Shown here: piece by piece, positions 35,561 to 42,691 of the stretch
Layout of the letters: the number at the start of each line of letters is the position of its first letter
Numbering within the stretch: position 1 is the first letter of the stretch
Assembly (NCBI GenBank): GCA_049642465.1
Contig: JBAROV010000168.1
Coordinates: 28,492-92,491 of the forward strand
DNA length: 64,000 bases
Direction: 5' to 3'
DNA from: CAWDPQ01 sp049642465
GTDB taxonomy: Bacteria; Acidobacteriota; Vicinamibacteria; Vicinamibacterales; 2-12-FULL-66-21
Program-made: the position numbers and the translations under genes
The notes under the pieces: generated by a model
Databases searched by the model: none
Seen by the model: only the letters and a program-made list of their open reading frames with translations
What the model was told of the DNA's origin: nothing

Positions 35561-35858
35561 GGCGTACCTCGTCCGGGTCGTGCCAGAACGCCGTGCAAAT
35601 CCGCTCGACGGTCCCGAAGTGCTTCATGTGGACCTGGCGGGAGGGTATCGGCCGGCCAGTCGCACGCTCGACAAATGCGATCAATTCGAGAATCGCGAGG
35701 CTGTCCACCAGGCCCGATTCAAAGAGCGGCGTGTGCGCATCGATGACGACGTGGCCGGATCGTCTGCGTCGAGATGTCAGCCCGTACGCAACCAAATCGA
35801 TGAGCGCACGTTCAAATTGCGCGCGGGTAAGCGGTCGGCCGATCTGTGCGTCACGCAT
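35532..35858 (-). CDS. Acyl/aminoacyl carrier protein (first)
   Basis: 108 aa from the ATG at 35858 with GGGAGG upstream, inside the end of the reductase gene (8-bp overlap). DAHTPLFESGLVDSLAILEL carries the DSL phosphopantetheine site near residue 53, followed by IAFVERATG and a helix IV with TVERICTAFW. It overlaps the ligase gene by 29 bp. Probably the tether charged by that ligase, though the second carrier protein is equally close. Confidence 0.85.
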   Translation of the reverse strand: MRDAQIGRPLTRAQFERALIDLVAYGLTSRRRRSGHVVIDAHTPLFESGLVDSLAILELIAFVERATGRPIPSRQVHMKHFGTVERICTAFWHDPDEVRHDSSEQVVS

Positions 35859-36960
35859 GGGCAGCCTCCCGGACCCAGTGCTCACGCCCGAACGCCACGA
35901 CTCGCTTCATCAGAAGCGTCCAGTCGGGATGCGGCAGCGGACCGCCCCAACATTGTTCGGCGCGTGAGGTCTCGTATGTCTTTGGGTGCAGCAACGCGGG
36001 CAACACGGCTGCGGCGCTTTGCTGTACGCGAACGAAGAGCGCGTCGCCGCTGACACGGACCATCTGGTTGAATGAGTGGAAGACCGCGGGTTCAACGAGC
36101 ATCGGACGGGTGATCCGTCTCCGGTCCTCTCCAACGAGTAGCGGCATGACGACATCGAGCAGAGCGGCCAGGGAAATTCGTTCGGCGCCGAGTGCCACGT
36201 GAGAGACAGCCAGACCGTCGATGGGCCGGACGCACGCGCGCGCCAGCCACGCGGCCGCGACGTCAGTCGAAATGAGATCCAGGCGGCTCTCTTCGGTGGC
36301 CGGAATCATCGGGACCAGCCCTCGGGCCGTCCAGCGAAGCATGTGGTGCAGTGCGCCAAACCGGTGAACGTATCCGGTTTCGTGGCTGCCCACACACGTC
36401 GTCAGCCGGGCGATACGAAGAGGAAGCCCGGATCCACACACGGCCCGTTCGGCTTCCCACTTGCTCTGCTCGTACGCGTTCGCAAAACCAGCCGAATCGT
36501 CGAGGATTCCTTCCGGAATGACACCTGACCGCCGCCCCGCCACACATCCCGTACTGACAAACAGAAATTGCTGCAAACGGCGGCAGTGAGCAGCCAGGCG
36601 GCACATGGCAATCGTGCCACTGACATTCGCAGATCTGAGGTCATCGAGCGGCGCCCCGAAGCGCGTATCGGCGGCGGCGTGAACGACAACGGTAATGGAA
36701 TCCAGCATCGAACGATCCGAGGCAACCAGGTCCAGACAGTCGGCGTCGAGTGGCACAACACACGCCCGGTGCGGGCGCAGGCCGCGCCGTGCCAACTGAG
36801 CACGCGCGACGTCTTCAGCGGCCCGTACCCTCGACTCGGCGTTCTGCTGCCGTGTACGTCTGGCGACGACGTAGAAACGATCGAAATCTCCCGCGCGCAG
36901 AAGTTCCGCGAGCAAGTGCGGTCCGAGGTGGCCGGTCGCGCCGGTAATCAGGACAGCCAT
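35851..36960 (-). CDS. Extended SDR / thioester-reductase-like NAD(P)-dependent protein
   Basis: 369 aa from the ATG at 36960, with GGAG upstream. VLITGATGHLGPHLLAELL gives the GxxGxxG nucleotide loop (7-13), VVVHAAADTRF is the usual NAAxxx strand, and Tyr163/Lys167 in NAYEQSKWEAERAV are the catalytic YxxxK pair. Similar to NAD_binding_4 domains that release carrier-protein thioesters by reduction. One nucleotide after the KASIII-like gene. It could reduce an acyl-ACP to an aldehyde or alcohol, or reduce a ketone. Confidence 0.82.
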   Translation of the reverse strand: MAVLITGATGHLGPHLLAELLRAGDFDRFYVVARRTRQQNAESRVRAAEDVARAQLARRGLRPHRACVVPLDADCLDLVASDRSMLDSITVVVHAAADTRFGAPLDDLRSANVSGTIAMCRLAAHCRRLQQFLFVSTGCVAGRRSGVIPEGILDDSAGFANAYEQSKWEAERAVCGSGLPLRIARLTTCVGSHETGYVHRFGALHHMLRWTARGLVPMIPATEESRLDLISTDVAAAWLARACVRPIDGLAVSHVALGAERISLAALLDVVMPLLVGEDRRRITRPMLVEPAVFHSFNQMVRVSGDALFVRVQQSAAAVLPALLHPKTYETSRAEQCWGGPLPHPDWTLLMKRVVAFGREHWVREAAHA

Positions 36961-36961
36961 C

Positions 36962-37930
36962 TCAGTGCTCCAGGAGGAGAGCGCACCAGCTGGAGCCAAA
37001 CCCGTAGGTGAACATCAGCAGCTTTGAACCTGCCGGGACACGACCGTTTCGGCGAAGATGCGCGAGTTGGATGAAGCTGTCGGCGCTGATCGTATGACCG
37101 AACGACTCGGGTCCGTCGTAAAGACGATTCGCAGGAATGCCAACGAGCTGCATCATCACGTCCCAGCTCATTCGATTGATGCCGGTTGGCAGGACAACAT
37201 CGATCTCGTCGGGCTGAACCCTCGCGTTCGCGAGGAGTTCCTGAATCACCTGGCGTCCGGTGACGAAGTACGAGGCCATGATTTCGGGGCCACGCTCGAC
37301 TGGATCCCAGTAGTACCCGGACGAGATCTGTCGAAATGCGCGCCACCGATCGGTCGTGCAGCCTCGCGTGAGCACGACCGCACAGGCCCCATCGCTGATC
37401 ACGTTGTAGAGGATCTCCCGCGGTGCACCCGGTGGAAGTACATCCGAGGCCACGCAGAGGGCGTTCGATCGTCGGGGCTCAGTCGCGAGAATCGCCCGCG
37501 CCGTTCTCAGCGCCGAAAACATCGTCGAACAGCCCTGCTGTGAAACGCCCAGGACGTCGGCGTTGTCGAGAGCCAAGGTCTCCTGTAGCCAGGCGGCCTG
37601 ATAGCGGAACCCGTCGAATACGTCGGCCGGCTTGCGGCCAGGATCAGCCGGACGGACCTGGCTCTCGGGTCGGGCGCTCGCCCACACGAGAAGATCGACT
37701 TGGTCTGGCTCTATCGCGGCATCCTTCAGAGCGTTCCGCGCGGCAGTCAGGGCCATTTCGCCGCCATCCAACGGAGCACTGGCAACGTGCGCGCGAGCGA
37801 ATCCGAACTCGCGGAGCACCGCGGGGGCAGATTCAATGAGGCCAGCTGCCGCAAGTTGCTCCAGCTCAAACTGCGCTGGCGCAAGGACGGCCGCCACGCC
37901 GCTCATTCCGAAGGCAGGGATGTGTGCCAT
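36962..37930 (-). CDS. KASIII-like condensing enzyme with altered catalytic residues
   Basis: 322 aa thiolase fold. Nucleophile Cys134 lies in GVSQQGCSTMFSA, and ILYNVISDGACAVVLTRG matches the conserved DGA strand. Two catalytic positions differ from FabH: the HxxN motif reads VVLPTGINRMSW (Thr249 in place of His, Asn252 kept), and the GNTSAAS loop reads FGHTISADS (His279 in place of Asn). Decarboxylative chemistry may be altered; an acyltransferase or Claisen enzyme without a malonyl partner is possible. First gene of the eight-gene cluster, with its own promoter upstream. Confidence 0.85.
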   Translation of the reverse strand: MAHIPAFGMSGVAAVLAPAQFELEQLAAAGLIESAPAVLREFGFARAHVASAPLDGGEMALTAARNALKDAAIEPDQVDLLVWASARPESQVRPADPGRKPADVFDGFRYQAAWLQETLALDNADVLGVSQQGCSTMFSALRTARAILATEPRRSNALCVASDVLPPGAPREILYNVISDGACAVVLTRGCTTDRWRAFRQISSGYYWDPVERGPEIMASYFVTGRQVIQELLANARVQPDEIDVVLPTGINRMSWDVMMQLVGIPANRLYDGPESFGHTISADSFIQLAHLRRNGRVPAGSKLLMFTYGFGSSWCALLLEH

Positions 37931-37948
37931 GTGCCCGTTCTTCGTTCG

Positions 37949-37954
37949 TTTATA
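37949..37954 (-). promoter_or_regulatory. Likely -10 box for the aminoacyl-ACP cluster
   Basis: TATAAA on the minus strand, 18 bp ahead of the KASIII-like ATG. No good -35 is visible at the proper spacing, and the leader would be very short. The upstream hairpin at 37971-38006 separates it from the lactate permease gene, so the cluster probably starts its own transcript here. Confidence 0.4.
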
Positions 37955-37970
37955 CGGTCGCAGGGAACCA

Positions 37971-38006
37971 GGGCGCTGAGCGAACTATGAAAAAGGCTCA
38001 GCGCCC
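37971..38006 (-). terminator. Hairpin terminator after the lactate permease gene
   Basis: GGGCGCTGAG (38006-37997 on the minus strand) pairs with CTCAGCGCCC (37980-37971) around a 16-nt loop. It lies 38 bp after the permease stop and upstream of the KASIII-like start. The T-run after the stem is poor, so attenuation or a regulatory hairpin is also possible. Confidence 0.55.
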
Positions 38007-38043
38007 GGCCCGCTCTTGGGCCAGGTGGTTAGATTTGAACGAG

Positions 38044-39693
38044 TTACCGAACCACGAGCGATGTGAAGGGAGGGACGTAGGCCTGCAGCATCACCAACAG
38101 TGCGACGAGGCACGCGAGAACCAGGCTGTGGAAGAACACGTATCGGAGGATTTCTCCCTCATGCCCATACCAACGTGTCGCCGTACTGGCGACGACGATG
38201 CTTTGCGCGTCGATCATCTTGCCCATGACGCCGCCGGAACTGTTGGCGGCAGCCATGAGCGTGGGACTGAGGTGCAGTTGTTCGGCGGTAATACGTTGAA
38301 GGCTGCCGAAGAGCACGTTGGACGAAGTATCCGATCCGGTGAGTGCGACTCCGAGCCAGCCGAGGAGCGTACCGAAAAAGGGATAGAGGAACCCCGTCCG
38401 CGCAAAGGCGAGCCCGAGCGTCGCATCGAGGCCGGAATATCGCGTCGTGAAGCCCAGTGACAGCATTGCGGCAATAGTCAGCAGGGAAAAGCGCACGAGT
38501 TTCAACGTGCGCCAATACGTTCGGATGAGTTCCGCGGGTGAGTAACGCATCACGAAGCCGGCAATGATCGCCGCCACGAGAATGCCGCTTCCCGTGGCCG
38601 AGAGCCAGTTGAGCACGTACACTGCGGGCTCAGGCCTTGGCGATGGGACCACAGGCGGAACGCGACTGATGAGATTGTGCAGACCAGGGACTGGGATCCG
38701 CACGACCGAAATGCTGTCGAGCCATGCCTTCATCTGAGGCAAGCCCCACACGAACACGAGGACGCTCAAAATCAACCATGGCACCCACGCGCGAATGACG
38801 TCAGCGCGACTGTGCGCGTGTGCCGCCTGCGCGGTCGGCCCATCGCTTTCGCCAGGCAGCAGCCACGTACGCGTGGGCTGCCAGAGTTTCAAGAACAACG
38901 CCAGGGCTCCCAGCGAAACGATTGAAGAGACCACGTCGACCAGCCACGGTCCGTGAAAGTTCGAAATCAGGAATTGGGGGACGGCGAACGACACGCCCGC
39001 GACGAGGATCGCCGGCCACACCGACCACATCCCGCGAAAACCGGCAAAGGCCCAGATCAACCAGAACGGCACGATCACGGAGAAGAAAGGCAACTGGCGG
39101 CCGACCATCGCGCTGAGGTCGAGCAGGTTCAGGTCCGTGACTGTCTGAAGGGCCAGGATGGGCGTCCCCAGCGCACCGAACGCGACTGGTGCCGTGTTGG
39201 CAATGAGCGAGAGGCCAGATGCGGCCAGCGGCGAGAATCCAAGTCCAATCAGGATTGAGCCGGTCACGGCGACTGGCGTGCCAAATCCCGAAGCCCCCTC
39301 GAAGAACGCGCCGAAACAGAAGGCGACGAGCAGCAGCTGGAGCCGGCGATCGCGCGTGACGGTGGTGATGCTGCTTCGGAGAATGGCGAAGAGTCCGCGG
39401 TCGTGCGTCAGCTGGTAGAGAAAGATGACGTTGAGGATGATCCAGCCAATCGGCAACAGTCCGTAAGCCGCGCCGTACACCGCCGTCGCTCCGGCGAGAG
39501 ACAGCGGCATGCCGAACACGAGCGTGGCGACGACGAGGGCCGATGCGAGCCCGAGAAGCGCGGCGATATGCGCCTGTAGCTTCAGGAACGCGAGTGAACC
39601 GAGGAGAACGATGACTGGCAGTGCCGCGACAATCGTCGAAAGCGCGACGTTCTGCAGCGGGTCATAAACCTGCGGCCACGTCGTTGGATTCAA
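38044..39693 (-). CDS. L-lactate permease (LldP/LctP family)
   Basis: 549 aa with about twelve membrane helices. Family blocks include CFGAFFEGASGFGTPVAVTG, LIANTAPVAFGALGTPI and a C-terminal TGSDTSSNVLFGSL and NSSGGVMGKMIDAQSIVVA. It imports lactate or glycolate with protons. It overlaps the propeller gene by ATGA and ends the amino-sugar operon, an unusual partner for NagA/NagB. No lactate dehydrogenase gene is nearby. Confidence 0.92.
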   Translation of the reverse strand: MNPTTWPQVYDPLQNVALSTIVAALPVIVLLGSLAFLKLQAHIAALLGLASALVVATLVFGMPLSLAGATAVYGAAYGLLPIGWIILNVIFLYQLTHDRGLFAILRSSITTVTRDRRLQLLLVAFCFGAFFEGASGFGTPVAVTGSILIGLGFSPLAASGLSLIANTAPVAFGALGTPILALQTVTDLNLLDLSAMVGRQLPFFSVIVPFWLIWAFAGFRGMWSVWPAILVAGVSFAVPQFLISNFHGPWLVDVVSSIVSLGALALFLKLWQPTRTWLLPGESDGPTAQAAHAHSRADVIRAWVPWLILSVLVFVWGLPQMKAWLDSISVVRIPVPGLHNLISRVPPVVPSPRPEPAVYVLNWLSATGSGILVAAIIAGFVMRYSPAELIRTYWRTLKLVRFSLLTIAAMLSLGFTTRYSGLDATLGLAFARTGFLYPFFGTLLGWLGVALTGSDTSSNVLFGSLQRITAEQLHLSPTLMAAANSSGGVMGKMIDAQSIVVASTATRWYGHEGEILRYVFFHSLVLACLVALLVMLQAYVPPFTSLVVR

Positions 39694-40799
39694 CGGCGGC
39701 GTCCAATTCCGAACTGATCGCCGGTGCGGACGGGCTTCCCGTTTGAGAAGACCACCTCGACGACCTTTTCGCTTTGGACCACACGGCCAGTTTCGTCCTC
39801 GAGCGCGACGACGATCTTTTTCGTGTTCGTATCGATCACCTCACCGGTTGACGGATATGCGTAGCGGCCATCCATGCTGAACGTGACCCAGCCCGGTTGA
39901 TCTCTCAGCGCAATGCTGGCGATTTGCTTCGGTGGCATCACCGTGGCATCGAACACGTGCATGGTGCTGTTGGCGCCATCGGACAGCCAGATCTCCTTCT
40001 CGTCGGGGGTGAGGCCGACGCCGTGGCTGGGACATCCGTGACGCTTGACCGGCCCCTTTTGATAGCCAGTCACTTCTACTCGATGCAGCACCTTGCCGCT
40101 CTTGATATCCCCGACTTCAAAACCCAGCAACTCGTTGACGTTGACGAAGCACAAGGTCTGTTTGCCATTCACCGTGAACGGTCGCACGAAACTGCCGAAT
40201 GGTCCCACCTGGCCGACGAGCGTGTGCGTGCGCGAATCGGCGATTGACAGAACACGTGATGCCAGACCTGCCAGATACACCCGTCGCCCATCGGGGCCGT
40301 AAACGGTATTGTGCGCGCCGGATTTCGTGACGATCTTCGCGATCACGTCGCCGGTCATCGCGTCGATGGCATGCCAGTGCGGACCTTCGAACGAGGGGAC
40401 GTAGAGGATCTTCCCGTCGGGCGAGATCGCGAGGCGATCGCAGCCCCCCTCGTATTCGCGGTTCCACAGGAGTTTCTCCGTCATGAGATCGAACGCGGCC
40501 ACTCGCTTGGGGGTTGTGACGTAGATCCGGCCGGTCTGCGCGCTGGCGGCGACCCCCTTGACGTTTTCCGCCGCCGCGCCGGCCGGCACGTCGAACGTCG
40601 GAACGCGCTTCACGAAGCGGTGGCCGTTGTCCATGTCGAACACCAGCAAGCCGACTCCGCCGTACTCGACATAGTTGCGGATCCCAGGCGAGGCCACATA
40701 GAGATAGTGCCGCTCGCGCTGTGCCGCTGCCACGTTCGGGTGGGGTGTCGTGCCGACGACCGCGATCAGACTCAGGAATGCGAAAAGCCATCTCATCAT
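39690..40799 (-). CDS. Secreted YncE-like beta-propeller protein
   Basis: 369 aa from the ATG at 40799, which overlaps the nagA stop by ATGA. Signal peptide MMRWLFAFLSLIAVVGTTPH. Repeated blades of about 45 residues (RLAISPDGKILYVPSFEG; AHNTVYGPDGRRVYLAGL; HGVGLTPDEKEIWLSDGANS) fit a seven-blade YVTN/NHL propeller. Binding or sensing outside the cytoplasm is expected; no catalytic motif is seen. Confidence 0.85.
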   Translation of the reverse strand: MMRWLFAFLSLIAVVGTTPHPNVAAAQRERHYLYVASPGIRNYVEYGGVGLLVFDMDNGHRFVKRVPTFDVPAGAAAENVKGVAASAQTGRIYVTTPKRVAAFDLMTEKLLWNREYEGGCDRLAISPDGKILYVPSFEGPHWHAIDAMTGDVIAKIVTKSGAHNTVYGPDGRRVYLAGLASRVLSIADSRTHTLVGQVGPFGSFVRPFTVNGKQTLCFVNVNELLGFEVGDIKSGKVLHRVEVTGYQKGPVKRHGCPSHGVGLTPDEKEIWLSDGANSTMHVFDATVMPPKQIASIALRDQPGWVTFSMDGRYAYPSTGEVIDTNTKKIVVALEDETGRVVQSEKVVEVVFSNGKPVRTGDQFGIGRRR

Positions 40800-41791
40800 G
40801 TGTGTACTCCACGCGCGTCCGGAATGACCTCGGTGATTTCCAGTTCGAAGCGATCGGGATCCCATTCCGCCGAAACGATGCCGTCCAATTCGATCCCCAT
40901 GTAATCCGCTGGCACCGTGGATGCCATCGGCAGGACTTCTTGGATGGAGAGACCGGTAAAGCGAACCGTGTTGGCCACCGCCTCTGCCATCGTCAGCGCC
41001 GAACCTGCGAGGTAGGGCGTGCCGCGGAGCGATACGCGGCGGTCGCCGCCGACGTCCACGTCAAGATCGCCGATGCGATACGACCCCGGCGGGCAGCCGG
41101 CCGCGGCCATCGCGTCGGTCGTGAGGATGGTCCGTTGCGGAGATTTTGCACGAATGGCCGTTTTGACCGTGGCCGGTGGCAGATGATGTCCATCGACAAT
41201 CAGGCTCGCCCAAAGTTCGTCCGCGGCCAACTGTTCCCAAATCAGATTGGGATGCCGTGGCAGAACGGCCGCGCACCCGTTCCCGAGATGGGTTGACAGC
41301 GTCGCTCCCGCGTGGATGGCATCCCGGATGATGTCGGGGGACGCCTGGCTGTGACCGATTGCGACGCGCACGTGGCTTTGCACCAGGTATTCGATCAAAT
41401 CGAGCGAACCGGAAACCTCAGGCGCAAGGGTCACCAGGACAATGCGACCGGCGGCCGCGTTCTGACGACGCTCGAAGTCGCCACGCGAGGCCGCAATCGT
41501 GTGTGCTTTCGAGTGGGCGCCGCGCGGTCCGTCGTTTGGCGAGATGTAGGGACCTTCCATGTGGATCCCGGCAATGGCGTGATCCCTCACGGTATTGATC
41601 GTGCGAGCGCATGTCGCAAATCGATCGAAAGGGCCCGTGATGAGCGTCGGCAGTACGCGCGTCACCCCCGTCGCGCGAAGTGCCGCAAGTGCCTCGCTGA
41701 TTTGATCGGCTGTGACATCTGGCGAGTTGAAGTCCACGCCTGCAAAACCGTTGACCTGGATGTCGACGAGGCCTGGGAATTGAATCTGCAT
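40796..41791 (-). CDS. nagA: N-acetylglucosamine-6-phosphate deacetylase, short N-terminus
   Basis: 331 aa starting at MQIQFPGLVDIQVNGFAGVDF. The metal and catalytic blocks are present: Glu in GIHMEGPYISPNDGPRGAH, His in VAIGHSQASP, His in STHLGNGCAA, SLIVDGHHL and the catalytic Asp in ILTTDAMAAAG. About 50 N-terminal residues that form the small beta domain in longer NagA are missing, and no in-frame start upstream restores them. It follows nagB by 10 bp. Converts GlcNAc-6-P to GlcN-6-P. Confidence 0.88.
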   Translation of the reverse strand: MQIQFPGLVDIQVNGFAGVDFNSPDVTADQISEALAALRATGVTRVLPTLITGPFDRFATCARTINTVRDHAIAGIHMEGPYISPNDGPRGAHSKAHTIAASRGDFERRQNAAAGRIVLVTLAPEVSGSLDLIEYLVQSHVRVAIGHSQASPDIIRDAIHAGATLSTHLGNGCAAVLPRHPNLIWEQLAADELWASLIVDGHHLPPATVKTAIRAKSPQRTILTTDAMAAAGCPPGSYRIGDLDVDVGGDRRVSLRGTPYLAGSALTMAEAVANTVRFTGLSIQEVLPMASTVPADYMGIELDGIVSAEWDPDRFELEITEVIPDARGVHT

Positions 41792-41801
41792 GGCGCAGCC
41801 C

Positions 41802-42551
41802 TCAGGCCGCGTCCCGCGGCAGGAGCGATGCGGAGGCGGTGTCGAGATACACGGTCGTGTTCGGGTGTGTCTGGAGGATGGACGCCGGCGCCATCGGGCT
41901 GACCGATCCGGCGAGACAGTTCCTGACTGCTTCTGCCTTTCGCAGGTCGGGAACGACGCACACGATCTCTCGAGAAGCGAGAATCTGATTGATCGAGATG
42001 GAGATCGCCTTTGACGGAACATCCTCAAACGTCGGAAACCATCCTTCGCCGACCTGCTGGCGCCGGCAGGCTTCGTCCAGTTCGACCACCAGGTAGGGGT
42101 CCGTTGTTTCGAAATCAGCGGGCGGGTCGTTGAACGCGAGATGGCCGTTCTCGCCAATTCCCACGAAGGCGCAGTCGATCGGGGCCGATTGAATCTCTTT
42201 GCCGACCCGACGACACACCTCTCGGGGATCCTTGTCGCCGTCGAGCATGTGAAAGCGTGTGATGCCGGTCGGCCGGATCAAGCGTTCCATGAGGTATCGC
42301 TGAAAACTCGCCGGGTGCGTCGGAGGTATCCCGACGTATTCGTCGAGATGGAACATCTCGACGCGTGACCAGTCCACATCGGTCCGGCTCGTCAACGCGG
42401 CGAGGAATTCAAATTGCGATGCGCCGGTGGCCGCGAGGATGCGGGCGAGACCGCGGTCGGCGACGGCGCGAATGAGCGTGGCGGCGGCGTGTGCCGCCGC
42501 AGCGTTGGCCAGTTCGTGCATGTTGCTGAACACCAGATAGGAGAAGGACAT
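41802..42551 (-). CDS. nagB: Glucosamine-6-phosphate deaminase
   Basis: 249 aa. FHLDEYVGIPPTHPASFQRYL, CAFVGIGENGHLAFNDPP and the late VCVVPDLRKAEAVRNCL are the nagB signatures, with Asp74 in LDEY and His/Glu in GENGH as active-site residues. It converts GlcN-6-P to fructose-6-P and ammonia. First gene of the nagB-nagA-propeller-permease operon, divergent from a TonB receptor, which supports amino-sugar catabolism. Confidence 0.93.
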   Translation of the reverse strand: MSFSYLVFSNMHELANAAAAHAAATLIRAVADRGLARILAATGASQFEFLAALTSRTDVDWSRVEMFHLDEYVGIPPTHPASFQRYLMERLIRPTGITRFHMLDGDKDPREVCRRVGKEIQSAPIDCAFVGIGENGHLAFNDPPADFETTDPYLVVELDEACRRQQVGEGWFPTFEDVPSKAISISINQILASREIVCVVPDLRKAEAVRNCLAGSVSPMAPASILQTHPNTTVYLDTASASLLPRDAA

Positions 42552-42623
42552 GACGAGTGCCCGGATTCCAGCGGATTGAGCCTGGTTCTGTCAAGCAGGA
42601 TCGCTCTAAGGCGATGCTCCGGC

Positions 42624-42652
42624 TTGACTTCGCTGCGGTTCTGCACATACTT
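42624..42652 (+). promoter_or_regulatory. Promoter of the TonB receptor gene
   Basis: TTGACT (42624-42629) and CATACT/ATACTT (42646-42652) are 16-17 nt apart, 40 bp before the receptor ATG. On the other strand a TTGACA (42594-42589) faces nagB. The 140-bp gap thus probably holds divergent promoters and a shared regulator site. Confidence 0.5.
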
Positions 42653-42691
42653 AGCGCACCGCAGGCCAAAACCCGCCTCCCCGGAGGATTC

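Noticed and set aside
34540..35858. Part of fatty-acid synthase
   Set aside because: The two carrier proteins flank an amino acid:carrier protein ligase and lack fab neighbours, so a biosynthetic cluster fits better.
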